A stretch of 64,000 bases of DNA from Aphrocallistes beatrix (Eukaryota > Porifera > Hexactinellida > Sceptrulophora > Aphrocallistidae): positions 1,550,001-1,614,000 of the forward strand of contig OY725495.1 of NCBI GenBank assembly GCA_963281255.1, given 5' to 3'. Of this stretch, positions 35,513-47,580 are shown one piece after another. A model generated the notes under the pieces. The model did no database searches and had not been told where the DNA came from. It saw only the letters and a list, made by a program, of their open reading frames with translations. Numbering within the stretch: the first letter of the stretch is position 1; every line of letters begins with the position of its first letter. The position numbers and the translations under genes were made by a program.

Positions 35513-36162
35513 TATATGTAAGTGTATCCTGAAAAAGAATTAATCGATCGTTTAAATCATTTGCTCTAGTTATGCTACCCTCTGCCTAGGCTCAGAAAAA
35601 TCATACTTTAATCTTTTTCTAAAACAATTTGTCAACCCAAATAATTGATTTATCACCTGTATATGTTCAACCATGATATTGTTGCCTAGGACATACTAAT
35701 GGTGCTATAAAAGAAACCGCATATACTCATATTTACCTAAACCTTTAGCGGTATCCTATCCATCAATTTTCACAAGACCTAGAATTCCGTGTATGGGAGA
35801 TATGGGAAAGGATTGTAGGGGACTTTTGAAATTAGTGAAAATCTGGGCCCGAAAATGCAAGTACATTCTTTGGCAAACTGTTAGGTACTTTTATATTGTC
35901 TTTAAATTTCTTATACATCAAATCTAAATTGGTTCCAGTTCACGATTTTCCAGGCTCACCGTGAATTTTATTGTTCAAATGACATGGAAAAGAATGACGA
36001 GCATTTCTACCTTTGATTCCTAGAACCTGACACAAAACCTTTAAATCACAAGTTCGTGCAGCATTTGGTTGATCTAAGGTTAGATCACGGAGCACTATAA
36101 TTTGCTCTTATTAAATGCAGTTTCAAAACAATCTGCTACTGCCACTATTAATGCTTCTTTTA
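35513..36162. other. HTT intron, unrecognised part
   Basis: No gene or repeat recognised between the lone Helitron 5' tip and the next full copy. Confidence 0.4.
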
Positions 36163-36193
36163 TCCTTACTATTAAAACTCGATTAATGTATAT

Positions 36194-36228
<35 letters not shown>

Positions 36229-36740
36229 TATATATATCTATATATATCTGTAACGAATTGATTGAAGAAACTGCCGGTCATAGAAAGCTAATTGTTGGCA
36301 TTTGGGAGTTTTTTGGCTATGGCTCCAGTAAGTTCTGAGCTCAGAGCAAAATGTCGACTCATCATGGAATTATGACGTCATTGTAACATTTTTGAAAGTT
36401 AAGCAACACAGTTATTCGAGCATAACTCAGCCATTATAGGAGATAGAAGGCTGAAATTTTAATAGAATCTGTATACTAACATACCTCACATATGATGAAA
36501 CTATTATCAAAAAATGATGACTTATCACTTTGTTATGACGTCATCATTACTCATCAAAATTTTTATAATTAACAAATTTGCTATTTTTTCGTGCGATATC
36601 GATTATAACAGTGGGACATGCGTATTTAGGGATGTTATCTCCTTTATAATTAATCAATGTGCCCCCAGCCGCCCTGCGGGCTCCTCCGGCCGACACAAAG
36701 TGTCCGCCAGCCGCGCAGCGTAAGCAAGCGACCGCGCTTG
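36163..36740 (+). mobile_element. Helitron-like family A, full length
   Basis: It begins TCCTTACTATTAAAACTC. The simple-sequence tract is (TTTA)n followed by (TA)n, both TGACGTCA sites are intact (about 36373 and 36537), and the hairpin is gcaagcgaccgcgcttg. The base after the end is C, an exception to the T seen at other copies. Confidence 0.85.
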
Positions 36741-37149
36741 CACTATCAACAAACTGAAGACCGTGAATTGGGCTAAGGACAACTTTCAACCAACCCTGGT
36801 CATGATCAATATCATAACGATTTAGTTGACTTGGTTTTCCACGAATTTCTCCAAATCGTTTTAGGAGGTAATCAATGTTATTACACTATATAGCTTCAGT
36901 AGGATATTTAACACACTTGTTGTCTTCCAGTCAACGATCGCAGATTCAAATAAACCAATGACATTCTCCTTTTTCAGGATTTGGGTATATCGAGTTGTTT
37001 GGTATACTTAAGCCTTTGTGCTTCATAAATTGATATATTGTGTGCAATTGATCTTTTGTTAAGTTAAGTTCTCGTTGTATTATTTCATTTCGAGTGACAT
37101 TAATATTTTCATACCCTCATTCAGCTTGAGAACTTTAACCTTCATCGGC

Positions 37150-38690
37150 ATATTACCATAACCAAAAAGTGGTATTACATTGGACATCGAGGAATCTGCT
37201 CTTAGAAATTCATGCAGTTTTGTCCTTTAAACACTCCACACGCAGATGAACATTAAAAACTGTGCTTCCTACAGTACACCCCTGCGTTCTGAATTCAGAT
37301 TGATAGTGTAGTTCAGGATAACTAAGAGGGATTCATGCGCTGGTGGAGATCAGTCATTAATGGAAGCAACTTCCCATCAGTTATATTCTAGCCACAGTCC
37401 ACCTTGCACTTGACGATAAACCATGAGACTGTAGTATTCAGCTTTTGCTGATGTGGGACGATGGTTTCCTGCTTTTGAAACGATGAACCAGCAGAGACCT
37501 TCTGACAAAAGAGTGAGTACTTCAATTAATCCAGTCTATCATCTGGACCTCCTCCATAGATGTAAACTGGTACCTTTTCCGCAGCCTTTATAACATCATG
37601 TCTTGTCTTTTCGGAATGCAAAAAAACATCAGCTTGTTGGCAGAATACGTCATTGTATCTTAACTTCTTTTAAGTTAGTCCTTTCCCAATTCCATATACT
37701 TGTTCGCATCCAATTATTGCATGCCCAAATAAAATATTCGTGCATACCTTCTGCCCCAAGGCGTTCTTTTCCTTCTTGATGTTCTCGTTTTGCGAACTTT
37801 TCCTTTGCTCTGGCATGAAGAACAAGTCGTGAGCATTAAGGTTTACATGAAGGAGCATGAAGAATCAGATCACTGTCATCACCAACCAATGCCGTAGTGC
37901 TAGTTCTGCCCGACTAAGTTCCAGTCTTCATCAAGCTGTTTGATTCGCCTGCTTTCGTGGACGTGATGACTCAAATATTGAGGGAGGATAGTTATACATT
38001 ACTTTTAATTTGAATAACTTTTTGTCCTATCTTCCGGACACGGAAAGTACATCGAGTCTCTGAAAGAACAGCTATGGAACTAACAGAACAGTTCCTCCAG
38101 AAAAAGCCACACCTGATTTTGATGCAAGTGTTAATGTCAAATCTTTTCGATGAAAAGCAAATTCGTATGCATCCCTGCAGTCCATGGAGACTATAATTTT
38201 ACAACCTACTACTTTGACCTTGCCCATGTTCATGTTGTCATTCGCAACGACGCCAGACACAATGCTGCGCAGTGTGAGTCTCCTTAAATGGATTTATCCT
38301 GCAAAGATAAGTGGTTAGTGTTATTTAGTCCGTGTAGTCACACTCTAGCCTTGCGACGGTTGAAGCCTTGTGTTGCTCGCTAGTTAAGTACTTAATACCC
38401 ATTAAAGTGTACATTTCATTGTTGAATTCTGCGCATTCCGACATAAACAACAAACAAACCTGACGTTGCGTTTCAGTCATCCATCTACCCCGCGTCAGAC
38501 TGCCAGTGGTCTTAACACTACGCATAAGGATTTGCTCGATGGTAGGTTCCGCATCCTCACGTATATCAAAGCTTACAAGATAAACTGCATGTTGTTCGAA
38601 GAAGTGATCGACTCTGGGCAGAAAGGGCAGACCAGAATCGATCACTTCTTCGAACAACATGCAGTCCATCTTGGAAGCTATGATATACAT
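37150..38690 (-). pseudogene. Decayed member of a multi-copy uncharacterised animal gene family
   Basis: Minus-strand pieces read, in order, SLTRGRWMTETQR, MYTLMGIKYLTSEQHK (38690-38325), YEFAFHRKDLTLTLASKSGV (38260-38072), LVGDDSDLILHAP, AEYYSLMVYRQVQ and PPAHESLLVILNY (to about 37300). I recognise this order from a family of long uncharacterised proteins, widespread and multi-copy in invertebrates, with a TGGLTRGRGM(T/S)E-QR motif and a C-terminal YHSLRVYYQVQ motif. The family behaves like a mobile element, but I know of no firm function. Stops and frameshifts throughout show decay. The upstream end is cut by a Helitron copy at 38730. Confidence 0.5.
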
Positions 38691-38729
38691 CAGGATGCGG
38701 AATTCGCACTTTCATCATTGATAAATCAA

Positions 38730-40209
38730 CAAGCGCGCTTCGCTTGCATGCACTGCGTGGCTGGCGGACACTTTGTGTCCGCTTGAGGTCACATTGATTA
38801 ATTATAAGAGAGATAACATCTCTAAATACGCATGTCCTACTGTTATAATTGATATCGCACGAAAAATCACCATATTTGTCAATTTTAAAAAATTTTATGC
38901 GTATGATGACGTCATAACAGATTGATGAGTAATCATTTCCGGATGATAGTTGTATCATATGTGAGGTATATTTCTATACACATCCTACTAAAATTTCTGC
39001 CTTCTATAACCTAAAATGGCTGAGTTAGGGTCGAAAAACTGAAATTTCTGATTATAAAAAAGATGACAATGACGTCATAATGCCATGATGAGTAGAGATT
39101 TTCGTCTGAGGTCAGAACTTAGTGGAACCATAGCCAAAAGACTCCCACATCCCAAAATCAGCTTTATGACCCCGACAGTTTCTTCAATCAATTCGTTACA
39201 GAATTATATACAGTGTGTTCGGAAATTATTGAGACTAGACTTTAACTTAATGAAGTATCAAACCTGTACTTGGAAAGAGTATTATAATTTCAGTATAACC
39301 TCATGTATGTATTTTCTTACTATATTTACATTGTTTTGAGTTACACTATCATACCATGTGATTACCCAGCATCTTTTCTAGAATGCAAACTCATTCTTTG
39401 TCTCAGTTTTCGTCAAAATTCCAACCACAGTTTGCTATGGTATAGCAATGTTTTCTTCTATACCGCTTAATTTAGTTATAGAAATATCTAAGCATGTATA
39501 TATCTTGTAGTTGTACAATTCTTAAGGATATGTTTAAAGTATTCAGCAAGATATAGGTTCTGAAAGTCAGAATTAGGGGTGTGATTGAGGCCCGCAGAGA
39601 ATAACAATGTAAAAAGTGGAATTTAGCCCATTAAATTCACAATTTTGAACTTAACTTGTTTAACGTAATGGAGTAACTAATAATTAGTGCTATTTGTGGG
39701 GATTGACTACAAATACAATTATATTTTCTAAAATTCAATTTTTTTTTCTCGAGAAATTTGATTATTGTAGGGTAATCACTGGCACACCCCTAATTCTGAC
39801 TTTCAGAGCCTATATCTTTCCGAATTCCTTGAACAAATACGCAAGAATTGCACAACTACAAGATATATACATGCTTAGATATTTCTATAACTAAATTAAG
39901 CGGTATAGAAGAAAACATTGTTATACCATAGCAAACTGTGGTTGGAATTTTGACGAAAACTGAGACAAAGAATGAGTTTGCATTCTAGAAAAGATGCTGG
40001 GTAATCACATGGTATGATAGTGTAACTCAAAACAATGTAAATATAGTAAGAAAATACATACATGAAGTTATACTGAAATTATAATACTCTTTCCAAGTAC
40101 AGGTTTGATACTTCATTAAGTTAAAGTCTAGTCTCAATAATTTCCGAACACACTGTATATATACTACTATATTCATAGGCAAACATGAATCGAGTTTTAA
40201 TAGTAAGGA
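38730..40209 (-). mobile_element. Helitron-like family A, full length, split by a mariner-type foldback
   Basis: The 3' end is at 38730 and the 5' end (tagtaagga) at 40209. A 945-bp foldback element occupies 39211-40155 in the (TA)n region. Its 5' end joins directly to the 3' hairpin of the next copy. Confidence 0.85.
39211..40155. mobile_element. mariner-type foldback element, 945 bp
   Basis: The ends are CAGTGTGTTCGGAAATTATT on both sides, flanked by TA. The arms of about 375 bp are nearly perfect reverse complements, and the ~190-bp centre is unique. No transposase is present. It is inserted in the Helitron at 38730-40209. The mirrored reading frames in the arms are not genes. Confidence 0.88.
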
Positions 40210-40325
40210 CAAGCGCGCTTCGCTTGCTTGCGCTGCGCGGCTGGCTTACACTTTGTGTCCGCCATAAGCTCCCTTCGGTCGCCTGGGGTCACATTGGTTA
40301 ATTATAAGGGAGATAGCATCAGATA
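40210..40325 (-). mobile_element. Helitron-like family A, truncated, in tandem with the previous copy
   Basis: CAAGCGCGCTTCGCTTGC follows tagtaagga with no base between. Similarity stops at about 40325 (gggagatagcatc), so only the hairpin-side 115 bp remain. Confidence 0.82.
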
Positions 40326-40959
40326 GCACCTACACCTACACTATTAATGTTCGACCTACATTGATCTATATCAATACACACTTTGCGCACTAGGGTCGCG
40401 AACTGTAGTATCCGTAGAGTCTCCCTCGCAAGCATTGGGATATCAGAGACCTGAGATACGCCAATTAATATGTAGATATTCACCAAGCCTTTGATGCATA
40501 TATTAAATTCATGATAATCACAACGATAACGTCATCACCATTGCTCGACCAAATCACAATTTGCTTTTGCTATCTAAGCCATCATATTTGCTATTCTGGT
40601 GGCTAAATACTCAATCTGAATGGTTCAACATTTATTCAATTCTTGTTAAATAATGACGCTTTATCATTACATTTTGGTGTCTACCATCAAAACACGATAT
40701 TTGTCGAGCACTGGTCATCACTTACGAAAGTGAGAATTTTCAAACAGGTAGAATAATAATGTATCGAATGAAAGTCAACTTTCTGTGAATAGCAATTTCT
40801 TAATTAATTCTATATAGGAGATATCAATAGATAGATTTACAATTGTATGTACATACATTTACATTCGGCCCAGCACGGCTAGCGAAAATTTCGTAAGGTG
40901 TCCATTAACTATATTTATTATTTTTTACTGTACTATTGGATATTTATTTTCATATATGA
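40326..40959. other. HTT intron, unrecognised part
   Basis: Nothing identified between two Helitron copies. Confidence 0.4.
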
Positions 40960-41869
40960 CAAGCGCGCTCCGCATGCATGCGCTGCGCTGCTGGCGGACA
41001 CTTTATGTCCGACGGAGGCGCCCTTCCGGCGCCTGTGGTCACCATTGATTAATTATATGGGAGATAACATCTCTAAATACTTCTGCCCTGCTGTTGTAAT
41101 CGATATCGCACGAAAATCATCAAATATGTCAATTTTTAAAATTTAGATGTGTAATGATGACGTCATAACAGAGTACTGAGCAAGGTTGTGTCAAACTCAA
41201 TGATTTGAATTATTTTTTTGTAATATTGCATCTGATCATTTACATAAAACACACCAGATCAATCAATTCAATCATTTGCGCTTATTCAAATCGTTCAGCT
41301 CATTCATTTTAATCATTCAATTCAATTCAATTCAAATCAATTCAATTCAATTCAAATCAATTCAATTCAAATCAATTCAATTCAATTCAATTTAATTCAA
41401 TTCAGATACCGTAGAAAATTTTTTGCCCCATTTAGCATTTAGCCCCTGAAGAAAAATAAATGTTTCACAATACATATGCAAGAGAGCTTTCGATAAATAT
41501 AACCGCACGAGTGAACCAAGAAATTTAGAACCTTCTTTTTGGAGGGGGATGGTTCGAGGGCAACTATTCGAGTATATACGGTCATTCAAATAAAAATCAA
41601 ATTCAGATAACTCGAATCAATTATAATCAGTTCAAATCAATTCAATTCAAATCAAATCAATTCAATTCAATTCAATTAATTTAAATGAAATTTCAGATAA
41701 TTCAGATCATTTTATTTCATCTAATGACAACATTCAGATCAATCAACTCAATCATTTCTTATTAACCAACTCAATCAAATCAAATCAAAAAATGAAGTTT
41801 TTTTCAAATCAAATTGATTTGACTCAACCTTGATATACACACACATTAATCGAGTTTTAATAGTACGGA
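40960..41869 (-). mobile_element. Helitron-like family A, split by a CAAGGTTG element
   Basis: The 3' hairpin is mutated (CAAGCGCGCTCCGCATGC). Family sequence runs to cataacagagtactgag (41180) and resumes at atatacacacacattaatcg after a 652-bp insertion, ending tagtacgga at 41869. Confidence 0.78.
41181..41832. mobile_element. CAAGGTTG-ended element, second copy
   Basis: It has the same ends and core as 30618-31294 and is inserted in the Helitron at 40960-41869. Its right third is part of the 310-bp tandem duplication that follows. Confidence 0.75.
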
Positions 41870-42244
41870 TGGATCGATTTACAACGAATAGAAATAGTTT
41901 CCTAGATAGTCTTCGTCTAATTAAATATATCAACATCAACGTCAAATCAATTCAATTCAAATCAAATCAATTCAATTCAATTCAATTAATTTAAATGAAA
42001 TTTCAGATAATTCAGATCATTTTATTTCATCTAATGACAACATTCAGATCAATCAACTCAATCATTTCTTATTAACCAACTCAATCAAATCAAATCAAAA
42101 AATGAAGTTTTTTTCAAATCAAATTGATTTGACTCAACCTTGATATACACACACATTAATCGAGTTTTAATAGTACGGATGGATCGATTTACAACGAATA
42201 GAAATAGTTTCCTAGATAGTCTTCGTCTAATTAAATATATCAAC
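41632..42244. repeat. Tandem duplication, two ~303-310-bp units, nearly identical
   Basis: tcaaatcaattcaattcaaa at 41632 recurs at 41942, and the sequences stay the same to tctaattaaatatatcaac (ends 41934 and 42244), a constant offset of 310. Each unit holds the right end of the CAAGGTTG element, a Helitron 5' end (tagtacgga) and about 65 bp of flank. Confidence 0.9.
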
Positions 42245-43369
42245 GTATGGGAAAAATAAATTGCGGTTTGCTCGCAGTAACTTTATTATATTTTTAGAAT
42301 AAGGTACATACATATTATTTTTGAAATGCTAGTGCTAGAATTTCGTTATACTCGTTTAAGCTTTGTTATTTTCACCCTTGGAAGCATTTGGGATTTTCCT
42401 ATTTATAGTAGTAAACTCAAACCATAGCATTCTAATACACTAAGGCACTAGCACTGCATATACCATGGATGTGTTAATGCTGTTCAATGTATATTTTGGA
42501 AGATTGTGTTTAGCATCAATTATATCATTCTAATATGCAACAATAGTAGGATCGGAATTTATCATTGACTATGTTAACCCAGTCTTACCCAATCTAATCG
42601 CCTAGACTAAAATTTGAGAATATAATAGATGTTTATTGACAATTCTGAGGTAAATTACAAACAAATCAGCAATTCTCAACAATCACAAAAACAACATTAC
42701 AACACCAACAAAAGCAGTACACATCTAGTATCTTCAATTGTAGTGAGTAATGAGGTCAAGTACATAATGACATCTAGTATCGTTAATGAGTAATAAAGTT
42801 AGTTAAGTTAGTAGTTAGAATACATCGTAAATATAGTATGTTGAATGAGTTAAGTACACATCACGTAGTATCTTTAGTGAAGGTAAGTACACATGAGGAT
42901 ATAGTACATGTATACACATCTAGCATAGAATCTTGATTGCACTGAGGTAAATTTCTGTAGGAATTAAGTGTGGGGTCTTTTGAGTATCATCAGGTCAGGT
43001 ATAAGAGATAAGTACGAATTAGAACTAAATTTTTAAGCTTTGTATTGTCAGACTTTGCGACTAATTCATTAAAATTCTTAACTCTCCTTGATAAAATACT
43101 ATTTAAAACGGTTATTACTAATTAATGTAAAATATCCCATCGCCATACTTTACGATCACATAATTCTCTCCATTTTCCAACGTTTCTCTTCAATTATTGA
43201 CACACTTCTTCGCACTGACAAACTACGGTTTGGCCCAGCATAAAAGTTTTTACATAGAATTTCTGAAGTGTCTATCTTCATAAAAGTCTCGTAAATAATA
43301 TTCACACAATCAATAACGGCGAGTGATGGAAACATAAGTGAACCTCTATCTAATGAATCAACAAGTATA
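42245..43369. other. HTT intron, mostly unrecognised
   Basis: Apart from the low-complexity tract at 42715-42960, nothing is identified. A piece at 42425 (catagcattctaatacactaa) recurs at 56953. Confidence 0.4.
42715..42960 (+). repeat. Degenerate low-complexity tandem region
   Basis: Variants of 'acatctagtatctt' and 'gtgagtaatgaggt / aagtacacat' alternate irregularly. No coding sequence is seen. Confidence 0.4.
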
Positions 43370-43846
43370 CAGTGCCCGGACAAAAGTATTCGGCCACCAC
43401 AGAAACCTCCATACAAATAGTATTAAAGTGGATCTGTACATAAAGGAATACGTACTCAAACTGTTAGAAATACTCTATTTTTGATTTCTAATTCCTAATC
43501 TACACATTCTAATTACTCATAATTGAGATCCTCAACTCAATTAGTATCTCCCAAAATTATAAATATCTACCTTTGATACTTGATACTACTTGTCCCGAGT
43601 CACAGCCATTATATATGATGGCGATTAGTGACACAAAGTGGCAGAGATTGATAATTTTCTACATGAGAATTAGTATTTGTATTGAAAGTTTCAAAAATTA
43701 GTAATTCGTATGTGTAGTTTACGAATCTGAAATCAAAAATAGAATACCTCTTCTGTTTGATTACATATTCCATTATGAATAGATCCACTTTAATACTATT
43801 TGTATGGAGGTTTTCGTGGTGGTCGAATACTTTTGTCCGGGTAGTG
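43370..43846. mobile_element. Tc1-like MITE, intact, 477 bp
   Basis: The ends are CAGTGCCCGGACAAAAGTAT and CACTACCCGGACAAAAGTAT, flanked by TA. The short minus-strand ORF over its left part is incidental. Confidence 0.82.
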
Positions 43847-44632
43847 TATATTGAGAACCAACATCATTTAAAAGTTCCATTTGTTTATCAGTCGTTAAGA
43901 AATTGTAACAATTGATGCATTTATTAGTTTTTTTAATGTATGAAAACACGGCATATCCAGCAACTTAACTAAGGCATTCAAGTTGTGAAGGACTGATTTG
44001 AATATCTGGAAAAAATTGTAGTGTTTCCAAGAAATATTGTAATTGATCAGAATTTGAGTCTTGATCGCTAACATTTTCGACAAACGTATTCAAATAATTT
44101 TTCAATGAAATTCATCGAACTGCTTGCTATGAAGATTCTTGATCCACGCGGAATCACTTTCTGAGAATCGCGATTTCTGCTGTTTGGTGTTGTTATCATG
44201 TTTACTAAATGATTCTCCCTATGTCAGCGATGTTTAAACTTTGTAACGCCATTACTAGCCTAAACGGCTTTGTATCACTATTTAAAAAGATATACCTGGG
44301 ATGATTTTGCATCAATTGACTTCAGGAAAATCATACTAACTTCAAAGCTAGCTGTGTAATGCTGCCACATATGATTACGATTTGGCAAAATTCAATTTGC
44401 AAGTTTTGCTTTCGTTTATCCCTTAATTGCAACCTAAAAGCCTCAAAGGGACCTTTTTTATTTTTGTCGAAAATTAAAACCATTCATCTAGTACTTCGGT
44501 GAAAACCTGACTTTTTTAGATTTTGAAATTTTAGCCAATTTTCAAATTTATTTTTATCTTTAATATTTCAAAACTTATTTTGTTTCGTTTTTACTTTTCA
44601 TGAAACAGAGCATTATTATTAATTATTAAATG
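43847..44632. other. HTT intron, unrecognised part
   Basis: No gene or repeat recognised. Confidence 0.4.
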
Positions 44633-46070
44633 CAAGTGCGCTTCGCTTAATTGGGCTCGCGGTATGCAGACACTTATGTTCGCAGAGTCCCCCTGCTGGC
44701 GCCTGGAATTTTTCACTCTAGTCTTTATTTTGGGAATTTGTTTACTTTTTTTAAATATTGTAACCAAAAGTTGACAAATAATTTCTCATATAGATCCAAA
44801 AATATAATATTCTAAATCTACACCACTGAAAACCCCATGGCACCAGTTGGAAGCCAGTCTCTAGCCTATTTTTGGAATTTCTTTCCTTTATGGATTTAGG
44901 TAATATAAACAAAAGTATACAAATAATTTTTATATTGATCTGAAAATATAATATTCAAACTCAACACCCTAAAGACCACATGTCAAATGCTGGAAGATAG
45001 TCTCTAGCCTATTTTTAGAATTTTTTTACTTTATGCATCTATTGTATCAAAAGTAAACATAATTTTTCACATAGATTCTAAAATACGATTTGGAACTCTA
45101 CATCCCTAAAATCCCATCTTAACCGTTAGAAGCTAGTCTCTAGCGAATTTTAGAAAATTCTTCCAATGGTGTTTAAATTTGTTAAAATATATACAAACCC
45201 TTTTTATTACTACAAGCGCGCTTCGCTTGTTTGCGCTGCGCGGCTGGCGGACACTTTGTGTCCGCCGGAGGCTCCTTTCGGTCGCCTGGGGTCACATTGG
45301 TTAATTATAAGGGAGATAACATCTCTAACTACGTCTGTCCTACTGTTATAATCTATATCGCACGAAAAATCACAAAATTTATCAATTTTTAAAATTTTGA
45401 TGAGGAATGATGACGTCATAACAAAGTGATGAGTCATCATTTCTTATGATAGTTCCATCATATTTGAGGTATGTTAGTATACAGATTCTATTAAATTTCA
45501 GCCTTCTATCTCCTATAATGGCAGAGTAATGCCCGAATAACTGTATTGCTTAACTTTTAAAAATGTGACAATGACGTCATAATTCCATGATGAGTTGACA
45601 TTTTCGTCTGAACTCTGAATTTAGTGAAGCCATAGCCAAAAGACTCCCGCATGCCGAAAATCAGCTTTCCGCACCTGGCAGTTTCTTCAATCAATTTGTT
45701 AAAGATGTATATATATATATATATATAAACATTAATCGAGTTTTAATAGTAAGGATATGCTATAATGTAATTGAAACATTATACGGTGTTGCTTTGAAGT
45801 ATTAATAGCGACAGCTGATAATAGTTGCGTGCAATTTCTATTGTGAGTGTGAAGCCGTATATATTATTGTATAGAAAAGGTGTGAAGATTTGTTTTCCAT
45901 TTTTTTGACTGAGGTGTGAAAATTTCGCTTAGATCTTCCAATTTCATCGTATATTTATCATTTGACACCTACATGCCTTTTTTTAATTTACGTATCTCTA
46001 CGACTTGCCAATTTTTCAATTAAATCGAACAAACAAACAAATAAAAAATCTGAGCGTTTTAATATATAAG
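44633..46070 (-). mobile_element. Helitron-like family B, split by a family A copy
   Basis: It starts with a diverged hairpin (caagtgcgcttcgctt), has three or more decayed tandem units (44740-45140), is interrupted by family A at 45213-45755, and resumes to ctgagcgttttaatatataa. It lies just upstream of the HTT exon at 46173. Confidence 0.72.
45213..45755 (-). mobile_element. Helitron-like family A, full length, inside a family B copy
   Basis: All landmarks are present, with TGACGTCA at about 45412 and 45573. The flanks (ccctttttattacta and tatgctataatgtaattg) join into family B sequence like that near 29930, so this is a nested insertion. Confidence 0.87.
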
Positions 46071-46172
46071 TTTATTCTTAATCCTATGATATATTTACAA
46101 GTATATAATAAAGTAATATTACTCTTTCTAAGTTTAATTAAAAGCTCTATACAATTTCATTTTATCATTTAG

Positions 46173-46401
46173 GCATTTGTATTCTGTTTCCATTGCACTA
46201 CTCATTCGAACCATATTATTTGCGTTTCTTCTTTGGAAAGTCTCAAACAGTTCTTTTTGTTTCCAGATGGAAGATTATTGCAATGGTTATTTGATTCTGT
46301 CAAATCCGAACTCTTCTATCCAATATTATATTCAATTGAATATAATATTTTCGATTTTGATGCTTTGTTTTCTACAATGGCAAGCGATATTGATACAAAT
46401 G
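46173..46401 (+). CDS. HTT: Huntingtin exon: end of N-terminal HEAT block
   Basis: The acceptor is tttatcatttag at 46172. The exon starts in phase 0, exactly where the previous exon stopped, and encodes 76 codons plus one base before gtttgt. The order is FCFHCTTHSNHII, then SLESLKQFFLFPDGRLLQWL. Huntingtin has YELTLHHTQHQDHN followed by [20 protein letters not shown] in the same collinear order. The last third (YPILYSIEYNIFDFDALF) is not recognisable and corresponds to the start of the variable linker. A long shadow frame overlaps it but does not match the family. The 20-kb intron before it holds most of the transposons in the window. Confidence 0.87.
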
Positions 46402-46615
46402 GTTTGTACTCTAACATCTAATTCTGATTTTTATTTATTTATTCTTTCCTTTTTCATCTAAATCATGATCTTAATGCCTTTATATTTTGTTCAGCCACCT
46501 ATTTTTCCCTTTGTTTCGTTGTCCTCTATTAATTCGTCAAAAATCATAATTAATCTATCTACGTACACTATTAAAACTCGATCTGTATTATTAGATTTGT
46601 GTATTTATATTTATA

Positions 46616-47082
46616 CACTGCCTGAGTCAAAGTATTCGTGCACCCCATACAAATAGTTATAATACTGATTTATTTAGCGAGTCAAGGTATTTAATTGGTG
46701 AGAGATACGCTTAATTTACCTTCAAATTCGAATTCTCCATATTCGAATTACTCACTTTTTAATCTTTCAACTTGTTAACACTCCCAGAAGGTTAAAAATT
46801 TTCAAACTGTGCCACCACATACCACCAATGCCATCATATACAATGGTGATCACTCGCGACATGTGGCATAAGAAATCAAATGCTGAAAATACTTACTCTT
46901 GAAGAAGAGTAATTGAGTTGAAAACTTATAAAGTGGGTAATTTGAATGTGGAGAATTCGAATTTGAAGTCTAATCAAGTCTATCTCTCACAAATTAAATA
47001 TTCTTCAAACGCTAAATAAATAAATATTATAACCTTTTGTATGGGGAATTATGGGATGTACGAATACTTTTGTTCAGGAAGT
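46616..47082. mobile_element. Tc1-like MITE (CACTGCCTGA type)
   Basis: The left end is CACTGCCTGAGTCAAAGTAT and the right end is degraded (rc TACTTCCTGAACAAAAGTAT). It is the same family as 24419-24846 and lies 200 bp after an HTT exon. Confidence 0.75.
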
Positions 47083-47459
47083 ATATATGTAACGAATTAA
47101 AATACCGAAACTCGGTTTTGATATTTGGTTTCAATATTCAATATTCAATATAACTCACAACAAAATAGATATATAGAGAGAGTAAAAACCACTATAGTCG
47201 CAATATTACTCGAAATATACTAAAAAAACAGAAGAGTTATACTCATAATCTTCAGTCAGATTCATCTGAAACTGTGTCCATTTCAGTATCGGGAAATTTT
47301 TGGTTTCGGTAATTCACTTTTCTGATTGATAATTCAATATATTAGAGCACATGCAAAATGTTTCATTTATTACACACTGTGATAATTTATATTATAACTG
47401 ACACTAAATCGAACTTTCTGTTGTGAATGCTTAACAAATTATATAATTAGATGTTTAAC

Positions 47460-47580
47460 TCATCAATTTACTATGGATTTTGCTAACTCATTTTTGATTA
47501 AGTGATTTGGGCAGAAAAACCTTAAGAATGTGAGTTCCCTACTATAAATAGAATGAACCCCATGTCATTGCGGGGTTAAG
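47460..47580 (+). repeat. TATA-containing dispersed repeat, copy 2
   Basis: catcaatttactatggattt, ttgctaactcatttttgat, then aaaaccttaagaatgtgagt and ctataaatagaatgaacccc. Its first half matches 63725-63830. Confidence 0.55.

Noticed and set aside
38466..38786. Plus-strand ORF of 106 codons
   Set aside because: It is antisense to the minus-strand SLTRGRWMTETQR pseudogene and runs into a Helitron copy.
39224..40212. Two ORFs sharing the same protein tail (LDFNLMKYQTCTWKEYY…)
   Set aside because: They come from the two arms of the foldback at 39211-40155, not from duplicated genes.
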